Source: Paguma larvata (Eukaryota > Chordata > Mammalia > Carnivora > Viverridae). From it: a DNA stretch of 64,000 nucleotides. Under the pieces are notes generated by a model. It ran no database searches, was not told where the DNA came from, and saw nothing but the letters and a program-made list of their open reading frames with translations. The DNA is taken from the NCBI GenBank assembly GCA_030068075.1, contig CM057834.1, forward strand, positions 93,761,119-93,825,118. Reading direction: 5' to 3'. The first letter of the stretch is position 1. The number at the start of each line of letters is the position of its first letter. Both the position numbers and the translations under genes were made by a program. Shown here piece by piece: positions 33,541-45,714 of the stretch.

Positions 33541-34388
33541 TGAAAATAAAATAACAAAGGTACTGAACTTATCCACCAGAATGCTGCGGGCTTTGCTGAC
33601 TCCTCTGCCAGAATCAGAGCTGATTCCTCACGAGTTAGCAACGCTACGAGGGGAATCTCATGGGATAGTCTTTCCAATGAGGGGGCTTTCCAAACTAGTT
33701 GAAATCTTCATGGTTTTTAGGAACAGATAGGGAAGGATGGCAAAACATTCTATTTTTACTGTGATTTCTGGTCTCAAGACTGCATTTATGGCTCTTACGA
33801 CTAGCTCCATAACCCCTTCAAACAATCCATTCCTTTATGTGACTGTTCTGGCTAGATGCACTCTGGTGAATTACTCCTGATATCAACAATGAGTACACAG
33901 TGTATATACAGCATAAATGGGCCAGTACAGCATGGCCCATTGCTTCTTAATGCTCTATATCTAGCTGTAATAGGTACTTAGCAGTAAAGCCTCTGTAAAT
34001 GATTTGTATCATATCATTTTTGCTTATTGCACAAGAGTAGCTTACTACATTTATTTTGTATACTTATGAGTCCAACTCAGGTAGGCAGATTTTTTGGTTT
34101 TCAACCAAAAGGAGGAGAGCATCCCGATTTTATTGGTGTTGCTAATGCTATTAACAGCTGTCCCGACTCTAGCTTTTATGAGAATAAATGCTCTCTGACA
34201 AAAATTTCCTTATTGGCATACTCTGGAGAAGCCCTACATCAAATCACACTAAACCAAATTTGTCTTCTGCTTGATCCAGTATCTCCTGTGTTTGGATGTT
34301 TGGGTCTCTCAGGACAGTCTCCTGCTTTTAGCCGTAACTATCCTGTTCAAGCAATCTTAGTCAAAACCTCTATACAATTAGACTTAAC
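33541..34388. other. Unique sequence, no gene recognised
   Basis: A 135-codon plus frame (34027-34434) runs through here into the following SINE. Its tail is SINE sequence and its body matches no family I know. A perfect 8 bp hairpin TTTTGGTT/AACCAAAA lies at 34092-34110. Confidence 0.4.
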
Positions 34389-34402
34389 ACCTGGTAGTTC
34401 TT

Positions 34403-34618
34403 TTTTCTTTTTAGCATTTTTATTTTATTTTTGAGAGACATAGAGACAGAGCATGAGCAAGGAAAGGGCAGAGAGAGAAAGACACAGAATCTGAAGCAGG
34501 CTCCAGGCTCTGAGCTGTCAACACAGAGCCCGACGTGGGGCTCGAACTCACAGACCATGAGATCATGACCTGAGCTGAAGTTGGCCGCCCAGCCAACTGA
34601 GCCACCCAGGCGCCGCAT
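34403..34618 (-). mobile_element. CAN-SINE, antisense, perfect 14 bp TSD
   Basis: Complete reversed feline SINE (GAAGCAGGCTCCAGGCTCTG, GAGCTGTCAACACAGAGCCC, ACTGAGCCACCCAGGCGCCG). ACCTGGTAGTTCTT occurs at 34389-34402 and at 34619-34632 exactly. Low divergence marks it as fairly young. Confidence 0.96.
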
Positions 34619-34632
34619 ACCTGGTAGTTCTT

Positions 34633-36349
34633 AATGCATGTAAAAATACACGCAGGAAAGTGGCAATGTGCTGTATGCCAGGGAGGTGACATATGCAACC
34701 TTTGTCACTATTATTTTCGATCGTTCTACCCAAGCAGAAAACTTGGCGAGGTAGTTTTCCTTCACAACACTGCTTTATTATTGCCCTTTATCATTTTCTT
34801 GACTTCATAGTACATCAAATTACCCATCCCTGCACACATGGAAGAAAGCCTATGTATTTTTTTCCAGCAGGTATAAGAAAAGAAAAATTTTATTCTTATC
34901 TCTTTTTCTTCAAATTCTGGCAAACATAAAAAGTACCTCATCGAATGTGGAACATTTCTGTTTGCCCTGTGTATTTTCAGCTGTCCTTGAATTCTTCGTG
35001 TTCCTTTCTTTAGTTTTGGAAGTTACTAGCGATGTGATTTCTGAAATGTTGTTCATGATTCATTTTTCAAACCTATTAAGAAAAGTCATGTCAGCCCGGG
35101 CACTTTATGCATTAGGAAAAGGGATTTCAAGATGGGATATCCATAAAGTGCTCCATAATAAATTTTCTCTCACTATAAAATCAATTCGTCAAACGTAGAG
35201 TATTGTTTTAAGTACATAAATAAAAATAACCCCCAAATGAGCAGTCATAAACTTCCAATATGGTATAAATTAAGACCCAGAAACAATGAAGGGATGAATA
35301 AAGTACAGCTAATAAAGCACAAATGCCTTAATAGGAATACAAAAACAAAAAGAGTAGAACAATTAACATATTATGAAAAGGCAGAAGTTAAAGGTAGAAC
35401 ATTCCAGAGAGATCCCTAGTGAGTACTAGTAAGAGATCATTAAACCAGATGAATGTAATGTTTTTGAGGATTGCAATAGAGAGTCACCGTAGAATAATGA
35501 GTCTCAGTCTCTTGGTACCTCTATCAGTCCCCGAGTTTGAGTAAAATCCTTTTGGAACTGGAATCAATATTTTTAATGTGCAGAAACCTCGTTAGAGCAA
35601 TGTTTACTATTCAAAAGCGTTTCATATGAAATGGGATTTTCTTGGCTTCTTCCAATGGGGTTTAAGTAAGAAAGAAGTGGGAGCCTTTTATTAGGAAACA
35701 TTCTAACATATTAAACTATCCCAATACATACACCTCATGTACAGCTAGTGTATTCAGTATAAAGTAGAATATAGTAAGTGACATCTTTATGTGAAAGAAT
35801 ACAAAATAGCCTTAAAGTATCAAGTGTCTTAATAAGAAGTAAAAGTTTTGAAGGACTTAAACTTTTTATCATATATTTTTAAATGTCACATGACCTAATA
35901 ATCCCCCAAAGAAGGCAACTACAGATAAAACCTTGTAGAACAAATAACTATATGGAATTCTGAGCTGACAGTTAATTTATTAAATGTTCTGTTCTGTGTT
36001 ATAGAATATAAATGACAATAATACACCCACACGCTAATTCTTGACTTTATAATTTATTATTCGTATTGTACCATAGTCATGTTCTTGCTTTAAATGTCTT
36101 GCAAAGTAATGATCTTTTGAATGGGAGTGCTGTCTTTGTAGACCTGGGCGAACAGAATCATTTTATTAGAACACAGCCATTGTTGTTTGTAAATGTGATT
36201 CTGTTTCTTGTTAATCCCTTCAAGAGGCGTATTGCTTCGATTAATGTCCCTTTGGCAATTTTTTTCACTTCTGAAAATATTTTCCTCAGCGCAGCCTAAA
36301 GTAAGTATACGAATACTTAGACTTTAATGGCAAATTATTGGAACCCTTT
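34633..36349. other. Unique sequence, 1.7 kb
   Basis: AT-rich and without coding evidence. Near 36135-36190, TTTTATTAGAACACAGCCAT resembles a phrase common in hAT-type elements, but too little is preserved to call one. Confidence 0.4.
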
Positions 36350-36362
36350 GGAAACCATTTTA

Positions 36363-36575
36363 TTTACTTTTTATGTTTGTTTATTTTTGAGGGAGGCAGA
36401 GACAGAGTATGAGCAGGGGAGGGGCAGAGAGAGAGGGAGACACAGAATCCGAAGCAGGCTCTAGGCTCTGAGCTGTCAGCACAGAGCCTGACGCAGGGCC
36501 CGAACCCACCAACTGTGAGATCATGACCTGAGCTGAAGTCGGACGCTTAACTGACTGAGCCACCCAGGCGCCCCT
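36363..36575 (-). mobile_element. Young CAN-SINE, antisense, 13 bp TSD
   Basis: Near-consensus reversed feline SINE: GCAGGGGAGGGGCAGAGAGA, GAATCCGAAGCAGGCTCTAG, GAAGTCGGACGCTTAACTGA, GCCACCCAGGCGCCCC. GGAAACCATTTTA at 36350-36362 and GGAAACTATTTTA at 36576-36588 differ at one base. Confidence 0.96.
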
Positions 36576-36588
36576 GGAAACTATTTTA

Positions 36589-38619
36589 AATAAACCTCCA
36601 GATTTTCTTAGCATCTAATGGTTATTGGTGTTAAAGTACCATACCATGTCATTAATAAGTGATTGTATATAAAAGCATTTACCGAGGACAGAAGAAGTAA
36701 AATTAGAAAGGTGTTTCAGTAGGAATTATTGAGTAAAAGTAATATCTTCTTAGAGTACATCAGAGTTTCCAATGGAAATAAGATTTTCTTTCCGTCATTA
36801 TAATTGTTGACATGTGTTAGAGATGCACTTTGTCAAAACGTTCAGGAGCAGAGGACAGAGGTAGGCTTATGCAATTTGGACCCTTAAGAAACAAATCCAT
36901 TACCAGGGTCATTTGCCCTTCTTCCTCTCCTCCATGCACCTTTTACCTCACTCCCATCGCCTGTCTCATCTAAAATGGTCTTCCACCTTTTATTTTATAG
37001 AAAAAAATAAGTAGTCTATAATCTCTATTATTGTTTAAAGCTGTTGAAAGAGTCCTACAATAGGGGACATTTTGCCAAAAGTTGCTCAGTAGATCTAAGG
37101 TGCCAGGTACGTACGTCTTCTCCATCAGTACCCACTTTATTCCAATCAAGTTCAATGTCTTCAGCATGTGAGAGAGAACATAATGGGTTGTGTGAAGGGA
37201 TATAACAGGGTCTTCACTGTATTTTTTTTGCCAGTCTCAAGAGTAAATGGTATATTTCTGGATGTCATTTGAGAGACAGGGAGCCCACAAATTAAATTTG
37301 TAATATACATGTAATTTACTCAATTGGAGATAATTAAGAATAATTTAATCATCGCACTCGCTTCTATTATTCTTTTCCCTACGTGTTAAAACCCTGATAT
37401 AGTTTCAGTAGGAAAATCTGCTAGCCTTGATCACTCTGAGGAAGTATTTCAACAGCACAAGTCACGACACACTGCCAGGACTCAGTGGGCAAGCCCAGTT
37501 GTCACTACTACCTTAAAACAATAATAATAAAGGCCTCAATATTTAATGTTGAGCTCCCAGTAATACATACACCTAGCTATTAACACACTCCTACAGGCAG
37601 AATGACAGCTCCATTTTTCACGTTTTTATTCTCCCTTCCAGAATCTCAAGAAGTCCTCTGCGCTCTATAGCACTCACTTAACACAGTCATCTCCCTGGGC
37701 TTCTTCCTCAGTGTCTCAGTCTCTGCCCAGGACTGCTCCCAAGCATGGCCTTCTGAAAGGGATTGTCAAACACCTCACTCCTCCAGCATGGACTCTGGTA
37801 GAGTCATGCCCCAGTAGGGATGCTTGGGCTCTGTGGTGTCATTGTCTATGCATTGTCTGAGATAAAGATCTGATAGATTAAGAATAATTTAAGGTCCCTG
37901 TATCAGTCAAGACCCAATCAGAAAGAGATTCCCTTAGGATTATTCAAGGAAGGCTTACATACAGTAGATCTTATGAGAGGTGTGGGCAAGGGATGAAGAA
38001 GCCACAAGAGTGGAGGGAGCTGGACTTGGAGCGGGTAGCAGAGACTGATTCCACTCTGGGACCAAAGAAACAGGGCATGGAGATAGAGTCCCATTAGGCA
38101 GTCTGCCTCGAACAGCATTTCAAGGCATTTCATTCCTTGGAGATAGTCAGCAGGAGGCAACCTCTCAGGGAAGGACTCAGTAGAATATATGGTTTGTGAG
38201 TTGATACTAGACTAGAGATAACAGAGAATGGGAATAACGAAAGAACTAATGTTCCCTCTCTTTCTCTGGTCATTCTAAGACTCCTTATTAACTGGACTCA
38301 GTTGGAAGCAAGACAATGTGGTTGTCCTGTTGACATGATCCATGCAGGTAAGCCTCAGAGGCCCAGAACTAGATGAAGAAGGATGCAGAACGGTTCTAGG
38401 GTAGACAACACAAATATTTGGTACAGCCACCCTTGACTAAGTATTCATATCTGCCATTTGTCAAGCAATCAAATACATTTCTTTTAATACTAACATTTGC
38501 CACAGACATTAGAGTGTCATAAAAGACTGAATTTCACAGTGATACGTTTTGAATTCAAGAGAAAATAAAAATGCTACCTCATAAAAGTAATAATGGGGTC
38601 ACTTTGCATAATAATATTT
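36589..38619. other. Unique sequence, 2 kb
   Basis: No gene recognised. Positions 37895-38165 (starting TATCAGTCAAGACCCAATCA) look like a decayed interspersed repeat that I cannot name; the short open frames there are incidental. Confidence 0.4.
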
Positions 38620-38830
38620 CTAAGTACTTGAACATGCTTACCCACATTTAATAGGTAGTCATAAAACAATAAATATCCGCTGGCCCCATATTATATTCTG
38701 GGGGCTGCGCTGAAAGATTCAATTCCCACAATTCCATGAGACAGTTCACTGTATAGATTAGGAACGTGAAACACAGTGATGCCTCTAACTTGCCAAATAG
38801 CAGAGCCTAGACATAAATCTCAAAGCCACG
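38620..38830 (-). repeat. MIR-like remnant, antisense
   Basis: Degenerate order of reversed MIR: TCTAAGTACTTGAACATGCT, CATTTAATAGGTAGTCATAA, ACTGTATAGATTAGGAACGT, then AACTTGCCAAATAGCAGAGC. Confidence 0.5.
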
Positions 38831-38849
38831 ATGATACACTATTACTTTT

Positions 38850-39053
38850 TTTAATGTTTACTTATTTTGGAGGGAGAGAGAGAGCAAGAGCAAGTGAGCA
38901 GGGAAGGGACAGAGAGAGAGGGAGACAGAGGATCCTAAGTGAGCTCTGCACTGACAGCAGAGAGCCCAATGCAGGGCTCGGATTCATGAACTCTGAAACC
39001 ATGACCTGAGCCGAAGTTGGATGCTTAACTGACTGAGCTACCCAGGTGCCCCT
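38850..39053 (-). mobile_element. CAN-SINE, antisense, 12 bp TSD
   Basis: Reversed SINE (TTAATGTTTACTTATTTTGG, GGGAGACAGAGGATCC, GACCTGAGCCGAAGTTGGAT, CTGAGCTACCCAGGTGCCCC). ACTATTACTTTT is repeated exactly at 38838-38849 and 39054-39065. Confidence 0.94.
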
Positions 39054-39352
39054 ACTATTACTTTTGATAACTAGAAAACAAATGGAGAGTAAATATGGAG
39101 TAAATATAGTTATTTTGCATAAGGGAAAAAACTCTAAAGCTTAAAGAAAATAAAGTGTCATGCTTTGGAGGTTTTTGAGTAAGGAAATTAGCAATGGGAC
39201 CATACTCTACTCTGAAGTTTAGAGAGCTCTTTTCATTATCATTTGTAAGAAACATTTCTTACATGAGGACTTCATGTTTCAAGATCATGTTAGAGCTAAT
39301 GCAAAAAAAAAAAAAAAAAGAAATATAAGCAGGTAAACAAAAAGTGATGTTT

Positions 39353-39358
39353 TCTAGT
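39353..39358 (+). repeat. 6 bp TSD of the solo LTR (left)
   Basis: TCTAGT here and at 40207-40212. A 6 bp duplication is usual for class II (beta-like, ERVK-type) retroviral integration. Confidence 0.85.
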
Positions 39359-40206
39359 TGTTGGGAGCCGTTTTGGGCTCACAGGTTGAGACCCCTCCAT
39401 GCGTGGGAAAGGTCGAAGCAAAAGCTCCTGCCAGCCAAACTGGCGCCTAGTTTGACCTCTTTCAAAATAACCTTTCAGGCCTGGATTTCTTGAATTGCTC
39501 ACATCGGCCTAAGGGACATAATCCTCTTTAGTTTTATGGCACATGGAAAAGGGGACCTGGTGTTGATGGATAAAATCTGTGTGAGAGTAACCTGGCCAGA
39601 AGTTACCTCAAGGTTGCCTCTTGGGGATAGGTTACACAAATCGAGGCATAGGCCCCAAGACTCCTTGAACCAAATTAGATTTTCCCTGCAGGTATCGCTC
39701 CCCTCAGCCCCACCATAAAACCTCAAGGCACATCTCCGTAAAGCTTCTCTCAGAATTAACATACTGACGGGAAAGATTGTAAAGAGACTTAGGACCTTCC
39801 CCAAGGTTAGCCTCGCCCAGAAGTCAGAAGCACTGTTTATCAGCAGCAAATATTGAGCACCTCCCTGAGGTTAACATTTCGCAAATCATTTTGTAATTCT
39901 CATCCCCACGCTCCCTTATACCATAAACCTATATGTGACGACATGGTCTTGTGACAACAATGTATGTTGTAAAGAATGCCTTGTCACTGATGTAATGTCA
40001 CTCGCTACCTTTAAAAATAAAGACACTGAGACCAGCAAAGCAGAGATGCCAGAATAGACACCAGAATGGCAGAGATGCCAGAATTGCCAGGGCTGCCTGC
40101 TTGGTCATCAGATTCCATCTCACTCGTGGCTCTCTCACTTCATTTCGCCTGACCGTCCGTCCTTCGTGGACCCCTAGATTCGCCGGGGCAAGGAACGACC
40201 CCGGCA
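39359..40206 (+). mobile_element. Solo LTR of a class II endogenous retrovirus
   Basis: An 848 bp segment with the canonical TG...CA termini (TGTTGGGAGCCG at the left, CGACCCCGGCA at the right, forming short imperfect inverted ends). The TGTTGGGAGCCG opening resembles class II rodent-type LTR starts. A polyadenylation signal AATAAA lies near 40015, about 190 bp from the right end. TATA-like sequence near 39917 (CTTATACCATAAACC) may mark the U3/R region. No primer-binding site, polypurine tract or internal gene follows on either side, so recombination between two LTRs has presumably removed the provirus. No viral protein is encoded; short frames inside are incidental. Family assignment is from memory and unverified. 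Confidence 0.85.
40010..40022 (+). promoter_or_regulatory. LTR polyadenylation signal
   Basis: TTTAAAAATAAAG with AATAAA inside, correctly placed in the distal part of the LTR. Confidence 0.6.
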
Positions 40207-40899
40207 TCTAGTTTTCATTTAACATCCAAAAATATGAAATTGAATTTATTTCATGTAGATAAACTTTAGTAGGTGTTGATGCCAGAGCTCCTCAGCTAAT
40301 GCCTCTAGATTTCCTGTGGTGAGTGGCCATCATATGACGTTTGTGTCCTAGGGTGTGTAGACCTCTTCTTGCTTCCCTTGGAGAATGTAGACGGCATTAC
40401 CAAGCAACACAGTTGCCTAGCACTGCAACATCCTTGATGTTCGGATGCACTACGCGTTGTGTTTCTTAATATTCCACGTAAGCACAACTATAAGGGCTGT
40501 TGTCGATCCAAAGTTTATTGTCGTCAGCATGACCATGGAACAGCTTGAGCTTATGTTGGGTACATATGTTCTTTACTTATTAATATTCTCTGTTGTCTCC
40601 AGCCCAGTATCCTGAAGATTCGTATTCCTTAAGATGGTACCTGTATATCTTGGGGTCTTACAACTTCAGTGTATGTTTTTTAATTCACTTAACTCAACAC
40701 ATCACATTTTAATTTTTTTTAAATGCCAACCTATCTTGATTTATTTCTCTGACTTACTATCGACTTCAAAAATTGCTATGGTCTCACCTTGTATTAAAAA
40801 TTAGTATTTATTTCTAAGAAAAAAAGTTCACATTCTAATATGAATGAGTAGACAACGCCCAGCTCTGTAAAAGTCTCTCCTCCCAGTCTCCATTTTGCT
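40207..40899. other. Unique sequence
   Basis: No gene or repeat recognised. Confidence 0.4.
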
Positions 40900-41320
40900 C
40901 ACTGTGTGTTGCCCATTCTTGCTTTCTCTCAGCAACCCAACGAAGTCGAACTCCTTTTCATCTCAGGAATTTTGCACACTCTCTTCCTTCCACTTGAACT
41001 ACTAGTGTCTCTCATAGCCTGACTAATTTCCCCCTTCATAGTTCAAATTGTATATTAATATTAGCTTCTAGAGGTAACTTTCATAAGCTCCGGTTTTAAT
41101 ATTGACATATTTTCTACAACACCAGAAATTATATTTGGCACTTCAGCAATTTATGAATCTGTGTCAGTTTTTCTCATCATGTGTGGTCCCCGTGGACAGT
41201 ATGCCCCATGAGATCAGGGATCGTATTTCATTTGTTCATGGCCATATACCTTATACCCGAGCACAGGGGTCGGGACATTGGAGGCATTCAATAACTAATG
41301 GCTGAGTGACTGAATGAATT
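40900..41320 (+). repeat. L2 LINE 3' end, sense
   Basis: Degenerate order of the L2 tail: CTTGAACTACTAGTGTCTCT, TGGACAGTATGCCCCATGAG, ATCAGGGATCGTATTTCATT, GAGGCATTCAATAACTAATG, then GAGTGACTGAATGAA. Ancient, no coding potential. Confidence 0.7.
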
Positions 41321-43544
41321 TTGCTCATCAGCTAGATTTCAATATGTGTGGCATGAATTTGGATTCCCCATAATGTGTAGAGCATTTTACTTCCTTTACT
41401 TTCATTCTATGTCCTTTTCTCTCTTCCTTTCCCCAAGATCTTGTCCTTACTTTCTCTGCTTCAGTCTACCTGATCTGCGGGCACTTTCTCGGACTACACC
41501 AATCTCCTCATCTCTGTTCTATTTTAATCTGCCTATAATTTCCTACTTATTTTATCCTCTTTACTTTCTTATTTCACAGTTTAACTTTGTTATTCAAGTC
41601 CCTCATTGATTCATGTCCTTCCCATGGATTTGCCTTTTTGAACACGCATGTTCCCTCCCTGCCTCCCTTCTATTTTTCCTTCTTCTTTCCTTTTGTTTAG
41701 AGTCTGGGACTTAGCACATATCACCACCCTCCCATCACCCCCAGCCCCACATTCACGTAAAAGCTGGGGGGACTCTTTCATAGTTACACTTTGAAAGTGT
41801 TCACTTTTATTTAAAATGTGTATAAATTCATACCCACAATGTCTAAATCACCTTTCCTCTCTAAAACCTCCCTCCCTCTAGCAGGCTCAAGTGACAAGTG
41901 ACCTGTTATCTTCTGTGTACTAAGGAGTTAGAGGATTTCTCCAGTATCCATCTTTTATTTACTTTTCTAAACTGCCTGCCTCTGTGATAGCCTCTATTTT
42001 GTGGCCAGAGTTTGTTCTTTCCCTCCCTTTGGATTTGACTCTTTTATTTTAGTTTTCTTTCACCTTCCACCCCCAAATTTTTGATTAACTAAATTTTTCC
42101 TTTAATACTCAGTCTTCGTTCTCTAAACCTCAGCCACATCAGAGCTCTGGGTTAGAGCCCTAGGTTTCCTGCTTGCCTAAGATCAGCATTCACATCTATA
42201 ACATGACAGTCTGTCTTCTCTGCTGCTGTGTAAATACATGTGCATGTGGATGAAACACATGAAAACTGGGGGAAAATTGGTAGAAGTGGAAAACAAAATG
42301 TAGATTCTGCATGAAACTGATACAACTCTACAATGTCTGAACATTATAATTAGGTTTGGTAAATTTTCTTCTCCAATGTAACTGGGGACGGTCTTAAAAA
42401 TACGTGAAATCATTCTTTTAAGTGAGGATATGTCTATATAACTTCTCCAAAATATATGTGAATTCCTGTTGTAAAACATACTCTAAGAAGTCATATAGAT
42501 TTCAGCAACTAGCCCCAGAGAAAATTAGTCATTTATTGGGATCAGCAAAGTTGCCTGGAACATGTGTACAAACGGAGGCCAATCTCCATAGGCATAAACA
42601 TTCAAAAGATTGAAATAAAGTTAGCAAACATTTTTTTCTTTCCTTGATAAATACCTTCCATAATGATCTGGAAGGCTTTGTTTGGATTTTAAATTCTCAG
42701 CTTCTTCTAATGGTGTGCAAGAACATGGTGGACCCAGGTCCTGGTCTTCACCCCAGTTCACGTGTGTTTTCTTTCTGCCCTTGCTCTGTCCCACCCTGAG
42801 GGATCTTGTGCACACATGTGTGGACATGAAGCCTGAGCTCTTCCCACCCCTCTGCAACTGTGGCTCCTTGGACCTAGGGATGCCTCCATCTGTGAAATGG
42901 GTCTCTCTCAAGAGGATAGACCTTGAGGAGAAGTTTGTACATGTCCTACGTGCAGGCTTGGAATATTTAGCCAGTGACTTCTGATTCTAAGGAATCTAAA
43001 TTATAGTCAAGAAAGGGACAGGAAAACTTGGAGTCACCACATAACTTTGATTTACAAACTCCTTATCCTGTTGGGTGCAAGGAATATGGCCAGCAGATGG
43101 TTTAAGCCAAAATCAGGCCACCCAAATTTCCAGATTCAGGGCAGGGACCTTCCTTCCTGAGTTTAAGAGTGAATGGGCATTTAGAGTTTATTAAGTATTT
43201 CTGCTTTGCACATAAGCCAAGAAATATTTTTCTTTTTCACCTAGAGAAAGAATTCAATGGAGGGACTTAAACTGGGTGTAATCATTTAAAAGTTGTAAAA
43301 AAAAAAAAGTTTTCATTTCATAAAGGTCTCCAGAAAGTTTATGTTTATCATCAAAAATCAAAAGACCCAGAGTGAGATTAGACTAAGCTGAGCACACTGA
43401 AGATGTAGCCAAAGCTTCGACAAGGGTGCAACTAAATTTCTCAAGGCTTGATGATAGCAGCCCTTCAAGAAGGTGCAGGAAACTCAGTACTAATATAAAA
43501 TAACACAAGGTTCAAAGGCAGAGCTTTTAGGAATATTTTTAAAA
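41321..43544. other. Unique sequence, 2.2 kb
   Basis: Pyrimidine-rich around 41380-42110, GC-richer at 42690-42960. Overlapping plus (100 codons) and minus (96 codons) frames at 42621-42984 match no known protein and lack splice or promoter support. Confidence 0.4.
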
Positions 43545-43798
43545 AGAATCTTCACGTCCAGATGGCCAGCAAACACATGAAGAGATACTCAACATAACTC
43601 ATCATCAGGGAAATACAAGTCAAAACTATAATAAGATCACCTCGCACCAGTCAGAATGGCTAAAATACAAAACAGGAAACACCAGATGTTGGCAAGGATG
43701 TGGAGAAAGGGAAACCCTCTTGCACTGTTGGTGGGAATGCAATCTGGTGTAGCCACTCTGGAAAACAGTATGGAGGTTCCTCAAAAAGTTAAAGATAG

Positions 43799-43992
43799 TT
43801 CCTCCCCATTTGGGATGCTAGGGTGGCTCAGTCGGCTGAGCATCCTGCTTTTGATTTCAGCTCAGGTCGTGATCCCAGGCTCAGGGATTGAGCCCTGTGT
43901 CGGGCTGTATGCTGAGTGTGAAACATGGAACCTGCTTAAGATTCTCTCTCTCCCTTTTCTTCTCTCCCCTGCTTGTGCTCTCTGTATCTCAA

Positions 43993-44027
<35 letters not shown>

Positions 44028-44036
44028 AATAAAGGG
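43799..44036 (+). mobile_element. CAN-SINE, sense, with 13 bp TSD, inside L1
   Basis: Head GGGTGGCTCAGTCGGCTGAG, CATCCTGCTTTTGATTTCAG, body CTCAGGTCGTGATCCCAGGC, CT-rich region, and an expanded (AAAT)n tail at 43991-44031. AAGTTAAAGATAG at 43786-43798 recurs exactly at 44037-44049. Confidence 0.95.
43991..44031 (+). repeat. (AAAT)n microsatellite in the SINE tail
   Basis: About ten AAAT units replacing the usual A-rich tail. Confidence 0.95.
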
Positions 44037-44227
44037 AAGTTAAAGATAGAACTACCCTATGACCCAGCAATTGCACTACTAGGTATTTATCCAAAGGATA
44101 AAAAAAATACTGATTCAAAGAGGTACATACACCCCAACATTTATAGTAACATTAGCAACAATAGCCAAATTAGGGAAAGAGCCGAATCATCCATCGAATG
44201 ATGAATGGACAAAGAAAATGTGATACA

Positions 44228-44247
44228 GAAATACACATACATATGTA

Positions 44248-44285
<38 letters not shown>
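44228..44285 (+). repeat. (CA)n microsatellite within L1
   Basis: ATACACATACATATGTACGT then about 17 CA units, just before the TGGATATTACTCTGCC motif of L1 ORF2. It grew inside the L1 body, not its tail. Confidence 0.95.
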
Positions 44286-44287
<2 letters not shown>

Positions 44288-44690
44288 GGATATTACTCTG
44301 CCATCAGAAAGAATGAAATCTTGCCATTTGCAATGACATGGATGGAACTAGAGTGTATTATGCTACACAAAATAAAGTCAGCTAAAGAAAGGCAAATACC
44401 TTATGATTTCACTTATATGTGCAATTTAAGAAACTAAACAGATGAGCATGGAGGGGGGGAAAGAGAGAGGATCAAACCCTAACACAGACTCTTAACTCTA
44501 GAGAACAAACTGATGATTATCAGAGGGGAAGTGGGGGGGAACAGGTTAAATCGGTGATGGGTATTAAGGAGGGTGCTTGTTGGGATGAGCACTGGGTGTT
44601 GTATGTAAGTGATGAATCACTAAATTCTACTCCTGAAACTAATATTACACTGTATGTTAACTATCTGGAATTTAAATAAAAACTTGAAAT

Positions 44691-45714
44691 ATAAATAAGT
44701 GTATAAATGAATGAATGAGCCTTCATCACTGTTAGATCTAGATTCAGAGAAAAACTGATAGGGCCAGAAAATTGAAAAGTGCAGTGAAACTGAGGACTGG
44801 AGGTGATACTGAGGTCACGTTTCGAGAGATCAGGAAATATAGCTTGGAAGAGACTGACGTTCTCAGTAGACCTCACAACTGAGCCCCTAGAAGACACTTC
44901 ATATTAGAATTTGCTCAGGCAGGATGAGGAAAGAAATTGGTAGTCATTGTAGGGAATTTGAGTCCCTGAGAAACTGTGCCAACCATGAAATCTGTTGCTA
45001 GACTTCTGTTACAAATTTAGAATTCTTCCCTGTAATTGTTTATTCATTTCTATTTTAATTCCTCTGTAGCACTCCTATATCAGCCAAAGCTCTTTGTTGA
45101 AAGCAATAAAATTCGACTGTGGGAAATTTTAACATAAGTTTAATTTATGGAAAGGATATTTTATAGATTGTAGAAATTTGGAGAAAGTTGAAGAACTTGG
45201 ATCCAAAATCTGTAGGAATTAAGCAAGCCTAGGGAATCTACAAGAGGCCTTTGGGGAGGAGCACTTTTATCTCTCTCTTTCTGATACTTGCTCCAGATTG
45301 AGTCCCAGGTGGGAAGGTATTATTGGCCGATCCAAGGTCCCATGCCTACACCCTAACCATCAGGGGGGCAAGAAAACAAGCTTTAGACGTGTTAGCTTCT
45401 TTAGGAGGTCATTCATCCTGGGTCCCTCAAGAGTCATACATTCAGATGCTGGGTAATTAACTTAATAATTGCTTTGAGAAGAATACATCTGGATGCCTGC
45501 AGAGAGAAAAAAAAAAAGAAAGTTACAAGATAATACTTGGGCACACAAAGATATCAGAGTTTCCAGAAAGTATAAATACAGGTTTGTCAGAGTATATGGC
45601 AAAGAGAAATTTGGGAAAAATTAGGGGAAATAGCCGTTAGTGAGGTAAAACCTTAGAGTAATCACTTAGCCTTAGTTCCTTTTCTCTTTTCATGGTGTGT
45701 TGTAAAAGGCTAAC
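44691..45714. other. Unique sequence
   Basis: No gene recognised; may include decayed repeat. Confidence 0.4.

Larger units (their letters stand above)
43545..44690 (+). mobile_element. Carnivore L1 3' end, sense, older subfamily, with nested SINE
   Basis: ORF2 C-terminal end and 3' UTR: CATCAGGGAAATACAAGTCA, CACTGTTGGTGGGAATGCAA, CTATGACCCAGCAATTGCAC, AATGACATGGATGGAACTAG, then tail GATGAATCACTAAATTCTAC and CTGAAACTAATATTACACTG. Frames are broken. The tail differs from that of the young L1 at 14330-14400, showing a separate lineage. A SINE (43799-44036) and a CA repeat (44228-44285) interrupt it. Confidence 0.9.

Noticed and set aside
34092..34110. Perfect 8 bp hairpin TTTTGGTT/AACCAAAA
   Set aside because: Too short and AT-rich to be distinguished from chance in 64 kb.
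34027..34434. 135-codon plus frame
   Set aside because: It runs into a SINE, matches no family, and has no splice or promoter support.
42621..42984. Opposing frames of 96 and 100 codons in GC-richer DNA
   Set aside because: No recognisable domain or transcript signals; probably chance.
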